A DNA stretch of 5,642 nucleotides from Microbacteriaceae bacterium (GTDB taxonomy: Bacteria; Actinomycetota; Actinomycetes; Actinomycetales; Microbacteriaceae): positions 1 through 5,642 of the forward strand of contig JAODAY010000194.1 in assembly GCA_025463665.1 (NCBI GenBank). Reading direction: 5' to 3'. Positions 1-5,642 of this stretch are shown in pieces. The notes under the pieces are model-generated. The model was given only the letters and a program-made list of their open reading frames with translations, ran no database searches and was not told where the DNA came from. The translations under genes were made by a program, and so were the position numbers. How positions within the stretch are numbered: position 1 is the stretch's first letter; the number at the start of each line of letters is the position of its first letter.

Positions 1-1122
1 GCGCACGTCGTCGAGGTTGCCGACGGGCAGAATCGTGGTGTTCGCCTGACCGGCGGCGCCGCTTGCCGACGACGTCGAGGCGCGATTGACCTTGATCTCC
101 CACCACCCGCTGGGGCGCCAGAGCAGCGGCTGGCTCACCTGCACCGAGTGGATGCGGCCGGGCGGCAGCGTCTGGTTGCTGGTCGACAGCAGACCGAAGC
201 CGATGCGCACGCCGTCGGGGGTTCCGGCGATGCTGAAGCGCAGCGACCGGGTGAATCGTGTGATGTAGAAGCTGCTCATGCCGATGATCGCCGGGAGGAA
301 TCCGATGAGGAACAGCGGCGACCCGGTGGCGGCGGCGCCCCAGATGATGCCGGCGATGAAGAGGATCACGAAGACGCTGAACCCGCTGAGCAGGAGCGAG
401 CCGATGAGCCGCCCCAGGTTCATGTTCACGACCGATTCGGGCGGTGCGAGGTCGGGGTCGCGCTCCGGTCCGAGCAGTTCGGCCACGCGCTGATCGATGA
501 GGTGGCTCACGTTGGCGCGCGTGACGGGGTGGCCCGCGGCATCCGTCGGCGCCATTTCGGCCTCGGCCTGCGCGGTAGCCACGGCCACCTTCGTGCCGGA
601 GGCGAGACGCAACACGTCTGCGCGCAGGTCGTCGGCCGAGCGGGAGGCGAGGTAGTCGAGCTTGATGTTGGCGTCTTGCCCCGCGACGTTGACCTCGAGC
701 CGGGCCGCGCCCACCAGCCGGGCGATGAGCGGGCGGCTGATGTTGATGCCCTGGATGCGATCGAGGCGTCCCCTGCGGTTGCGCCGGAACAGGATGCCGC
801 TGCGCACCTCGACGACCTCCTCCGTGATGCGGAAGGTGTTCATGCGCCAGGAGAGAAAGTAGCCGGCGACCACGATCCCGAGCCCGCCGAGAAAGACGAG
901 AACGGCGATCCAGAAGTAGCCGCTCTCGTAGAGCCAGACGAGCGGTTCGTCGCGTGCACCCTGCCCGCCGTTGAGGACCATTTCGATCAGGATGTCGCGG
1001 AGGTTGTAGAGCACGAAGCCGACGATCGCGACGAAGGCGACACCGCCGCGCAGCAGCGGTGTCAGCGGGTGGAGGTGGTGCCACGCACCGTCGGTGAACC
1101 GCGTCTCGGGCGCGTCGGTCAC
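1..1122 (-). CDS. large membrane protein with repeated bPH2 domains (YdbT-like), 3' end outside window
   Basis: The frame is open from GTG 1122 to the window edge, giving 374 residues without a stop; related YdbT-like proteins have about 490-500, so some 120 are probably missing. Hydrophobic segments lie at about 25-41, 69-91, 237-263 and 268-287. A first bPH2 domain spans about 93-175, with ITEEVVEVRSGILFRRNRRG, then RLDRIQGINISRPLIARLVG. A second begins near 289, with FSIAGTPDGVRIGFGLLS, then RIHSVQVSQPLLWRPSGWW, and continues to the edge. The two repeats share the pattern R-[LI]-x-[RS]-[IV]-Q followed by a leucine- or isoleucine-rich turn. Residues 180-230 between them are rich in Ala, Glu and Pro and look like a linker. 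The start forms GTGA with the preceding stop; upstream only a weak AGGG is seen. It probably works with the small bPH2 protein. Function is otherwise unknown. Confidence 0.87.
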   Translation of the reverse strand, partial: MTDAPETRFTDGAWHHLHPLTPLLRGGVAFVAIVGFVLYNLRDILIEMVLNGGQGARDEPLVWLYESGYFWIAVLVFLGGLGIVVAGYFLSWRMNTFRITEEVVEVRSGILFRRNRRGRLDRIQGINISRPLIARLVGAARLEVNVAGQDANIKLDYLASRSADDLRADVLRLASGTKVAVATAQAEAEMAPTDAAGHPVTRANVSHLIDQRVAELLGPERDPDLAPPESVVNMNLGRLIGSLLLSGFSVFVILFIAGIIWGAAATGSPLFLIGFLPAIIGMSSFYITRFTRSLRFSIAGTPDGVRIGFGLLSTSNQTLPPGRIHSVQVSQPLLWRPSGWWEIKVNRASTSSASGAAGQANTTILPVGNLDDVR

Positions 1123-1604
1123 AGCCCGGCCCTGCGGCTCTCGGCCAGCGCGACGAGGCGGTCTCTCAACTCCTCGGCGTCGGTCTCGGCGAGGCCGGGG
1201 ATGACGACGCCGGTCGCGGCGGCCGCCGTCACGAACTTCAACTCGCTGAGCCCGAGCGCGCGGGCGAGCGGGCCGCGGTTGATGTCGACGAGCTGCATGC
1301 GCCCGTAAGGCACGGCGACGAAGCGTTGAAACAGTATGCCGCGGCGAAAGAGCATGTCATCGTCGCGCAGCTGGTAGCCGATGGAACGCACCCGGCGCGG
1401 GGTGAGCACGATCGTGAGCAGGAACAGGACCGCGAGGACGCCGGTCCCAATCCACAGCACGGTCAGTTCGATGAAATACGACACCACGGCCGCCGCCCCC
1501 ACGAAGATCACCGCCGTGATGATGTAGCCGACGACATCGACGACGATGTAGCGCGGCGAGACACGGCGCCACTCCGCCTCGGGTAGATCCAGTCGGTTGC
1601 TCAC
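1119..1604 (-). CDS. small membrane protein with bPH2 (bacterial PH, YdbS-like) domain
   Basis: The product has 161 residues. Two adjacent hydrophobic segments lie at about 20-45 and 48-67, followed by a soluble domain at about 70-155. That domain has the features of the bacterial pleckstrin-homology family bPH2 (formerly DUF304): YQLRDDDMLFRRGILFQR at 78-94, then VPYGRMQLVDINRGPLAR and a final EELRDRLVAL helix. Length and layout resemble Bacillus YdbS, and as in Bacillus it is followed by a larger YdbT-like gene. The Bacillus pair is controlled by sigma-W and has been linked to resistance to antimicrobial peptides; whether that role holds here is unknown. The start GTG 1604 forms GTGA with the upstream stop, and AGGGAG lies 5 bases before it. 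The stop TGA 1121-1119 overlaps the next GTG. No enzyme motif is seen; a scaffold or binding role is plausible. Confidence 0.88.
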   Translation of the reverse strand: MSNRLDLPEAEWRRVSPRYIVVDVVGYIITAVIFVGAAAVVSYFIELTVLWIGTGVLAVLFLLTIVLTPRRVRSIGYQLRDDDMLFRRGILFQRFVAVPYGRMQLVDINRGPLARALGLSELKFVTAAAATGVVIPGLAETDAEELRDRLVALAESRRAGL

Positions 1605-2080
1605 GCGCGCTCCCTGCTGCTCTGTTCCTCGGGCGGGTCTTCGTCTGACGGGGGAAGCGTGCACATTCGCTCGGCGATGAGGCCGCCTGCGACCAGCACG
1701 ACGGATGCCACGGCCGTGGCGATCGCGGGGGCGAGCGCGTCGCCGCCCGGCACGACCGACCGTGTGAGCAGGAACACCAGCACCGCGATGGCCGCGCCGC
1801 CGATCAGCGCGCCGGTGATGCTGGCCGCCTTGGCGAGCACGACGACGCGCGTGGCAAAGAACGGGTCGACGTGCGTGGTCGCGGTTCCGCGCGCCACCCG
1901 GGAGACCGGGAGGGCAAGCACGACGACGATGATACCGATGAGCGCGAGCGCCGTCGCGAGCGTGAGCGGCGGCACGACCGCGGCTCGACCCGACGCCACG
2001 AGCGCCATCTCGAGCAACCAGCCGACCACCCCGGCGAGCACCGCGATGAGCAGGAGGATCGAGGGGCGAGTCTTCGTCAC
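1601..2080 (-). CDS. DUF3180 family four-helix membrane protein
   Basis: This is a small integral membrane protein of unknown function, 159 residues long. It matches what I know of the actinobacterial DUF3180 family, which is often encoded directly after folK (Rv3605c holds this position in M. tuberculosis). Four hydrophobic segments are visible at about 7-29, 37-58, 84-107 and 115-137. Between the second and third lies a conserved-looking loop, VDPFFATRVVVLAKAASITGA (split by the membrane border), and the fourth helix ends in AERMC. The C-terminal tail is charged and rich in Asp, Glu, Pro and Ser. The start GTG 2080 forms GTGA with the folK stop and has GGAG 8 bases upstream; the stop overlaps the next gene in the same way. 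No catalytic motif is visible. The family assignment is from recalled pattern and position; any role in folate metabolism would be guesswork. Confidence 0.85.
   Translation of the reverse strand: MTKTRPSILLLIAVLAGVVGWLLEMALVASGRAAVVPPLTLATALALIGIIVVVLALPVSRVARGTATTHVDPFFATRVVVLAKAASITGALIGGAAIAVLVFLLTRSVVPGGDALAPAIATAVASVVLVAGGLIAERMCTLPPSDEDPPEEQSSRERA
1610..1615 (-). promoter_or_regulatory. Shine-Dalgarno AGGGAG for the small bPH2 gene
   Basis: AGGGAG on the minus strand is 5 bases upstream of GTG 1604, within the DUF3180 C-terminal codons. It supports the GTGA-overlapping start of the small PH-domain protein. Confidence 0.6.
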
Positions 2081-2607
2081 AGGAGTGGCTCCGCGTCGTA
2101 GTGCCGCACCCGGGCGGGGTCGGCGGCGGGGAGGCGATCGACTCGTCCGAGCCCCACCAGTGCGGCGGTCGGTTCGATGTCGAGCCAGGGCACGAGAACG
2201 AAGGCACGGTCTGCGGCGCGCGGGTGCGGCACGGTGAGCCGCTCCGAATCGATGCGCAGGCCGTCGAACGCGACGATGTCGATGTCGAGGGTGCGGTCGC
2301 CCCAGCGCTCCTCGCGCACTCGCCCGTGCCTCGACTCGATGCCCCCGAGTGCGTCGAGCAGCTGCTCCGGGCTGAGGCTCGTGCGGGCGGCGACGACGGC
2401 GTTGAGGTAGGCGGGCGCTTCGGTGTCGACGCCGTGCGGCTTGAGGGCGGCCGTTTCCACGAGACCGGATGCCGCGACGACGGTGACACCGGGCAGCCGG
2501 CCGATCTCGGCGACCGCCTCGCGGATCGTGCGCTCACGGTCTCCGAGGTTGCTGCCGAGCGAGAGAACTGCGGGCATCTGCACGCGCAGCCGCTCCTCGC
2601 GCACCAT
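2077..2607 (-). CDS. folK: 6-hydroxymethyl-7,8-dihydropterin pyrophosphokinase (FolK/HPPK)
   Basis: FolK transfers pyrophosphate from ATP to 6-hydroxymethyl-7,8-dihydropterin, producing the substrate of FolP. With the ATG 2607 start the product has 176 residues (E. coli HPPK has about 159). Motifs seen are LSLGSNLGDRE at 15-25, YLNAV at 67-71, RWGDRTLDIDI at 101-111 with the magnesium-binding pair D108 and D110, and PHPR at 127-130. The stop TGA 2079-2077 forms GTGA with the next gene. The start is uncertain. ATG 2607 overlaps the TAA of a mini-ORF as TAATG. GTG 2583 has GAGGAG 9 bases upstream, though that also simply encodes Glu-Glu. ATG 2577 would begin MPAVLSLGSN, as short as the E. coli enzyme. 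This is the only junction in the cluster where coding regions are spaced apart. Function is certain; the first 8-10 residues are not. Confidence 0.95.
   Translation of the reverse strand: MVREERLRVQMPAVLSLGSNLGDRERTIREAVAEIGRLPGVTVVAASGLVETAALKPHGVDTEAPAYLNAVVAARTSLSPEQLLDALGGIESRHGRVREERWGDRTLDIDIVAFDGLRIDSERLTVPHPRAADRAFVLVPWLDIEPTAALVGLGRVDRLPAADPARVRHYDAEPLL
2089..2092 (-). promoter_or_regulatory. Shine-Dalgarno GGAG for the DUF3180 gene
   Basis: GGAG on the minus strand is 8 bases upstream of GTG 2080, within the folK C-terminal codons. It supports the GTGA-overlapping start of the DUF3180 protein. Confidence 0.6.
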
Positions 2608-2639
2608 TACACCGCCGCCGGCGGCACGGCGACGCTCAC
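2607..2639 (-). other. 10-codon mini-ORF bridging folB and folK (possible coupling element)
   Basis: In the only gap of the cluster, the minus strand reads GTG at 2639-2637, overlapping the folB TGA as GTGA. It continues for ten codons (MSVAVPPAAV if translated) and ends with TAA at 2609-2607, whose last base is the first base of folK ATG 2607 (TAATG). The overlaps are seen directly. A role in passing ribosomes from folB to folK is inference, and an ORF this short can arise by chance in G+C-rich DNA. It may also be the remnant of an older folK start whose frame was lost. Confidence 0.25.
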
Positions 2640-3004
2640 GACCGGCCGCGGTGGATCGTGACCGACACATCGGCGAAGGGCACCGTGATGGGCGCGCTCG
2701 GCTTGTGCACGGTCACGGTCACGAGCTGCGCCGCGCGGTGCCCGAGCACCACGGCCGCGACGCGCTCGGCGACGGTCTCGATGAGGTCGACGGGGTCGCT
2801 CTCGACGGCCGCCACGATCTCCTCGGCGAGTTCGCCGTAGTGGATGGTGAGCCCGAGCTCGTCGCTCGCGGCGGCTGCCGCAAGGTCGAGGCGCACGACT
2901 ACGTCGACGATGAACACCTGGCCGGTGCGGCGCTCGGCCTCGAGCACACCATGGAACGCCGACGCGCGAAGACCAGTCAGGGTGATCTGGTCGAGCGGGT
3001 TCAC
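2636..3004 (-). CDS. folB: dihydroneopterin aldolase (FolB)
   Basis: FolB cleaves 7,8-dihydroneopterin to 6-hydroxymethyl-7,8-dihydropterin and glycolaldehyde, between FolE and FolK in the folate pathway. The 122-residue length is typical. The family start DQITLTGLRASAFHGVLE is at residues 5-22. Residues matching known active-site positions of the Staphylococcus aureus enzyme are present: E22, Y56 in THYGEL-type context (IHYGEL), E76 in LIETVAERV and K101 in VHKPSAP. The start is GTG 3004, which forms GTGA with the folP stop and has GGGAG 7 bases upstream. A further in-frame GTG at 3025 would add seven residues inside folP and is less likely. Paralogous tunnelling-fold enzymes such as FolX are related, but the operon position and these residues favour FolB. 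The gene after it, folK, is separate rather than fused as in some bacteria. Confidence 0.95.
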   Translation of the reverse strand: MNPLDQITLTGLRASAFHGVLEAERRTGQVFIVDVVVRLDLAAAAASDELGLTIHYGELAEEIVAAVESDPVDLIETVAERVAAVVLGHRAAQLVTVTVHKPSAPITVPFADVSVTIHRGRS

Positions 3005-3846
3005 GCGGTGGCTCCCTTTTCCCACGCGCTCCAGACCGCGAGAGCGGCCTTCGTGGATTCGACATCGTGCACGCGCACACCCCAGGCGCCCGACTGGGCG
3101 GCGAGGGCACTCACGACGGCGGTCGCGGGGTCGCGCTCGGTCATCTCCTGCTCGTCGGAGAGCAGCTCGCCGACGAAGCCCTTGCGAGAGGCGCCGATCA
3201 TGATGGGGAAGCCGAGGCTCTCGAGCCGGTCGAGCCGGCCGAGCAACTGCCAGTTCTGCTGGCCCTGCTTGGCGAAGCCGAGGCCGGGGTCGATGATGAT
3301 GCGGTTCTCGTCGACGCCCCAGATGATGAGCTCGGCGACGCGCTGCTGCAACTCGGTGCGCACGTCACCAACGACATCGTTGTAGCGCGCGAGGTCGTTC
3401 ATGTCCTTACTGTGTCCGCGCCAGTGGGACACGATGTAGTCCACCTCGAGCGAGGAGATCACGCGGTACATCTCCTCGTCGGCGAGTCCGCCGGAGACGT
3501 CATTGATGATGCTGGCTCCGGCCTCGGCCGCCGCCCGCGCGGTGGTCGAGTTCATGGTGTCGACACTCACCCGAATGCCGCGGGAGCTGAGCTCACGCAC
3601 GACGGGCAGAACGCGCTGCTGCTCTTCCTCCGGGGAGACGCGATCGGCGCCGGGGCGGGTGGACTCACCGCCCACATCGATGATGTCTGCGCCCTGCTTG
3701 TGCAGTTCGACGGCATGCTCGACGGCCTCGTCGACGTTCTGCCAGCTTCCGCCGTCACTGAACGAGTCAGGGGTCACGTTCAGAATGCCCATGATTCGCG
3801 GCCGCGGGCGCGGCACTCGACGAACCAAAACCATGTCATTGTTCAC
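3001..3846 (-). CDS. folP: dihydropteroate synthase (FolP)
   Basis: FolP condenses 6-hydroxymethyl-7,8-dihydropterin pyrophosphate with p-aminobenzoate to form dihydropteroate, and is the target of sulfonamides. The product is a TIM-barrel enzyme of 281 residues, a usual length. Visible family motifs are NVTPDSFSDGG at 23-33, the GGESTRPGA loop at 59-67, SVDTMN at 94-99, INDVSGG at 114-120, IDPGLGFAK at 185-193, GASRKGF at 218-224 and the terminal RVHDV at 258-262. Three in-frame starts are close together: TTG 3849, GTG 3846 and ATG 3834. GTG 3846 is preferred because a GGAGG sits 9 bases upstream and the start forms GTGA with the folE stop. TTG, 6 bases from the GGAGG, is possible; ATG 3834 is too far from it. 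The gene is followed by folB through another GTGA overlap. Active-site motifs look intact, with no obvious resistance-type insertion. Only the start is uncertain. Confidence 0.97.
   Translation of the reverse strand: MNNDMVLVRRVPRPRPRIMGILNVTPDSFSDGGSWQNVDEAVEHAVELHKQGADIIDVGGESTRPGADRVSPEEEQQRVLPVVRELSSRGIRVSVDTMNSTTARAAAEAGASIINDVSGGLADEEMYRVISSLEVDYIVSHWRGHSKDMNDLARYNDVVGDVRTELQQRVAELIIWGVDENRIIIDPGLGFAKQGQQNWQLLGRLDRLESLGFPIMIGASRKGFVGELLSDEQEMTERDPATAVVSALAAQSGAWGVRVHDVESTKAALAVWSAWEKGATA
3012..3016 (-). promoter_or_regulatory. Shine-Dalgarno GGGAG for folB
   Basis: GGGAG on the minus strand is 7 bases upstream of GTG 3004, inside the last codons of folP. It supports GTG 3004 over the in-frame GTG at 3025, which lies upstream of it. 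Confidence 0.65.
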
Positions 3847-4418
3847 CAATGTGGACCTCCGATCAGCGAAATGATCTCCGCTCGTGAACTAGTCTCGCTC
3901 AGCTTTCCTCGGCTCGCCACCGTGACGGTCGAACTGCCCGCCTGGCGGGGGCCGCGCGAGGACACGCACTGGTGAACCGCGTCGAGCACGACGAGCACGC
4001 CGAGAGGCGCGATTCCGCGATCGATGGCGTCTGCGATCTCCTCGGTGAGGCGCTCCTGCAACTGCGGGCGCGACGCGAGAGTGTCGACCACGCGCGGCAG
4101 ACGGCCGAGGCCGACGACCTTGGCGTCAGGCACATAGGCGATGTGGGCGACGCCGAGGAACGGCAACAGGTGGTGTTCGCATATCGATCGGAACTCGATG
4201 TCGCGGACTATCACGGCCTCGCCGGTTTCGCCCTCAGCGAGGTCGACGGTCTCGCTGAGGTGGCTGAGCGGGTCGACGTCGAGACCCGCGAAGAACTCCG
4301 AGTAGGCCTGGGCAACGCGGTGCGGCGTGGATCTCAGACCCGCCCTCGTGGGGTCCTCGCCGATGGCGGCAATGAGCTCAGCCACCGCCGCCTCTATGCG
4401 TCCGGTGTCGATCGGCAT
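3843..4418 (-). CDS. folE: GTP cyclohydrolase I (FolE)
   Basis: FolE is the first enzyme of tetrahydrofolate synthesis. It converts GTP to 7,8-dihydroneopterin triphosphate plus formate, normally as a cytoplasmic homodecamer. The 191-residue product is of normal length. The N-terminus MPIDTGRIEAAV followed by IGEDPTRAGL and TPHRVAQAY matches the family start, so ATG 4418-4416 is chosen. The zinc and catalytic residues are present: C80, H82 and H83 in ICEHHLLPF, and H149 and C151 in the HQCVSSRG segment. These correspond to E. coli C110, H112, H113, H179 and C181. The GSSTVT segment follows at 161-166. An in-frame upstream ATG at 4499 would add 27 Arg/Ser/Pro-rich residues inside ftsH and is rejected. 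The start lies four bases after the ftsH stop, with no Shine-Dalgarno sequence visible, which suggests translation coupled to ftsH. The gene ends in a GTGA overlap with folP. Confidence 0.97.
   Translation of the reverse strand: MPIDTGRIEAAVAELIAAIGEDPTRAGLRSTPHRVAQAYSEFFAGLDVDPLSHLSETVDLAEGETGEAVIVRDIEFRSICEHHLLPFLGVAHIAYVPDAKVVGLGRLPRVVDTLASRPQLQERLTEEIADAIDRGIAPLGVLVVLDAVHQCVSSRGPRQAGSSTVTVASRGKLSETSSRAEIISLIGGPHW
3856..3860 (-). promoter_or_regulatory. Shine-Dalgarno GGAGG that sets the folP start
   Basis: GGAGG on the minus strand lies inside the last codons of folE (Gly-Gly of the IGGPHW C-terminus). It is 6 bases from TTG 3849, 9 bases from GTG 3846 and 21 bases from ATG 3834. This spacing supports a TTG or GTG start and argues against the ATG. 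Confidence 0.7.
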
Positions 4419-4422
4419 TCGA

Positions 4423-5642
4423 TCAGGCGGTCGCGATGCCGGGCGTCTTGACCGGGCGCGGCGAGTGCTTCGGGGCAGGCGGCTCGGAGTCGACTCCACC
4501 GTCGACGACCTCCGGGTCGATCGGCGCCTTGGCCGGCACCTTCACGGGCGGCCGGTCGGAGAGCGGACGGTTGGTGCTCGAGAGCCACAGCGGGCGCTCG
4601 GGCAGCTTCTCGAGACCTTCGAAGATCGCGGCCAGCTGGTTGTGGTCGAGGGTCTCCTTCTCGAGCAGCTCGGAGGCGAGCCGGTCGAGAACGTCACGGT
4701 TGGTGTTGAGCACCTGCCAGGCCTCGTCGTGCGCCTGCTCGATGAGGAGGCGCACCTCGTCGTCGATCGTGCGGGCGACGTCGTCGGAGTAGTCGCGGCT
4801 GGCACCCATATCGCGGCCGAGGAACGGCTCCCCCGCCGTCAGGCCCAGCTTGACCGAACCGACGCGAGCGCTCATGCCGTATTCGGTGACCATCTTGCGG
4901 GCGATCGAGGTCGCCTTCTCGATGTCGTTCGACGCGCCGGTCGTCGGGTCATGGAACACGATCTCCTCCGCGACGCGGCCGCCCATCGCGTAGGCGAGCT
5001 GGTCGAGCAGCTCGTTGCGCGTGACGGAGTACTTGTCTTCGAGCGGCAGCACCATCGTGTAGCCGAGCGCGCGACCGCGGGGCAGGATCGTGACCTTGGT
5101 CACCGGGTCGGTGTTGCGCATCGAGGCGGCGGCGAGGGCGTGGCCACCCTCGTGGTACGCCGTGATGAGCTTCTCTTTGTCGTTCATGAGGCGGGTGCGG
5201 CGCTGCGGACCGGCCATCACGCGGTCGACGGCCTCGTCGAGCGCACGGTTGTCGATGAGCTGGGCGTTGCTGCGAGCGGTGAGCAGCGCAGCCTCGTTGA
5301 GCACGTTCGCGAGGTCGGCGCCGGTGAAGCCGGGCGTCTTGCGCGCGAGCACTTCGAGGTCGACGCCCTTGGCGAGCGGCTTGCCTTTTCCGTGCACCTC
5401 GAGGATCTGCTTGCGGCCCTGGAGGTCGGGCGAGTCGACGCCGATCTGGCGGTCGAAGCGGCCGGGACGAAGCAGCGCGGGGTCGAGCACGTCTGGTCGG
5501 TTCGTCGCGGCGATGAGGATGACGTTGGACTTGACGTCGAAGCCGTCCATCTCGACGAGGAGCTGGTTGAGCGTCTGCTCGCGCTCGTCGTTGCCGCCGC
5601 CGACTCCGGCGCCGCGGTGACGACCGACCGCGTCGATCTCGT
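4423..5642 (-). CDS. ftsH: ATP-dependent zinc metalloprotease FtsH (5' end outside window)
   Basis: This is a membrane-anchored AAA+ protease that unfolds and degrades membrane and some soluble proteins. About 405 C-terminal residues are visible, against roughly 610-670 for a full protein, and the reading frame runs off the right edge inside the Walker B motif. The first complete codons read [10 protein letters not shown], the end of the usual DEID segment. Numbering from there, the second region of homology contains ATNRPD and RPGRFDR (arginine-finger candidates R58 and R61). The metalloprotease zinc motif HEGGH is at residues 163-167, and the probable third zinc ligand is D239 in the SND motif. 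The last 50-60 residues are proline-rich and look disordered. The N-terminal membrane segments and Walker A lie beyond the window. The stop TGA is at 4425-4423, four bases before the folE ATG. The family call is certain; nothing suggests it is broken. Confidence 0.97.
   Translation of the reverse strand, partial: EIDAVGRHRGAGVGGGNDEREQTLNQLLVEMDGFDVKSNVILIAATNRPDVLDPALLRPGRFDRQIGVDSPDLQGRKQILEVHGKGKPLAKGVDLEVLARKTPGFTGADLANVLNEAALLTARSNAQLIDNRALDEAVDRVMAGPQRRTRLMNDKEKLITAYHEGGHALAAASMRNTDPVTKVTILPRGRALGYTMVLPLEDKYSVTRNELLDQLAYAMGGRVAEEIVFHDPTTGASNDIEKATSIARKMVTEYGMSARVGSVKLGLTAGEPFLGRDMGASRDYSDDVARTIDDEVRLLIEQAHDEAWQVLNTNRDVLDRLASELLEKETLDHNQLAAIFEGLEKLPERPLWLSSTNRPLSDRPPVKVPAKAPIDPEVVDGGVDSEPPAPKHSPRPVKTPGIATA

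Noticed and set aside
148..1308. Plus-strand open frame of 386 codons
   Set aside because: It lies antisense to the large bPH2 gene. Its product is Asp/Glu/Arg/Ala-rich low-complexity sequence with no family motif, which is typical of antisense frames in G+C-rich genes.
1119..2537. Minus-strand open frame of 472 codons running through folK and DUF3180 into the small PH gene
   Set aside because: Only the last 161 residues are a recognisable protein. The upstream part is Arg/Ser/Pro-rich and lies in the wrong frame of folK and DUF3180, so the true start is GTG 1604.
2614..2625. Perfect 12-base palindrome GCCGCCGGCGGC upstream of folK
   Set aside because: It has no loop, so it cannot form a stable hairpin of useful length, has no T-run after it, and such G+C-only palindromes are common in this base composition. 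It is not a terminator, and operator status is unsupported.
2423..3385. Plus-strand open frame of 320 codons
   Set aside because: It is antisense to folK, folB and folP. It crosses three real genes and is rich in Ser/Arg/Thr.
3067..3975. Plus-strand open frame of 302 codons
   Set aside because: It is antisense to folP and the end of folE, both of which are certain. Its composition is that of a shadow frame with no recognisable domain.
4419..4499. N-terminal extension of folE by 27 residues from ATG 4499
   Set aside because: The extension is Arg/Pro/Ser-rich, lies wholly inside ftsH, and the FolE family normally begins at the MPIDTGRIEAAV segment.
1..5642. Promoters, rho-independent terminators, tRNA/rRNA genes, mobile elements, CRISPR arrays
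   Set aside because: No intergenic space is long enough for an obvious promoter, no hairpin followed by a T-run was seen on either strand, and no RNA gene, terminal inverted repeat or spaced repeat array was recognised by eye. The operon appears to extend past both window edges.

Overview
The window is a G+C-rich (roughly two-thirds by eye), almost fully coding stretch, and every supported gene lies on the minus strand. The gene order, the frequent GTG starts and the protein sequences point to an actinobacterium, most likely order Micrococcales and probably family Microbacteriaceae. The taxonomic call is inferred from protein character and synteny, not from a marker gene search.

In the direction of transcription (from high to low coordinates) the window holds eight genes. 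They are ftsH (3' two-thirds only, 5642-4423), folE (4418-3843), folP (3846-3001), folB (3004-2636), folK (2607-2077), a DUF3180 membrane protein (2080-1601), a small membrane bPH2-domain protein (1604-1119) and a large multi-bPH2 membrane protein (1122-1, cut off at the window edge before its stop codon). The ftsH-folE-folP-folB-folK-DUF3180 order is a known actinobacterial arrangement, also found in Mycobacterium tuberculosis. The two PH-domain genes resemble the YdbS/YdbT pair of Bacillus in size and order.

folE, folP, folB and folK encode four steps of dihydropteroate/folate synthesis. FolE converts GTP to dihydroneopterin triphosphate. After dephosphorylation by an enzyme not in the window, FolB makes 6-hydroxymethyl-dihydropterin, FolK pyrophosphorylates it, and FolP joins it to p-aminobenzoate. 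FtsH is a membrane AAA+ zinc protease, and the last three genes encode membrane proteins of unknown or poorly known function. The window therefore joins a soluble cofactor pathway to a membrane-associated module in what looks like one transcription unit.

The most striking feature is the packing. Five of the seven junctions are 4-base GTGA stop/start overlaps, one (ftsH/folE) is a 4-base gap, and only folB/folK is spaced. That gap holds a 10-codon mini-ORF whose start forms a GTGA overlap with the folB stop and whose TAA overlaps a candidate folK ATG as TAATG. No promoter, terminator, RNA gene, mobile element, CRISPR array or attachment site was seen, and no non-coding stretch exceeds about 50 bases. 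I see no convincing new system: the genes are mainly housekeeping, and the DUF3180/PH-protein module is the least understood part.
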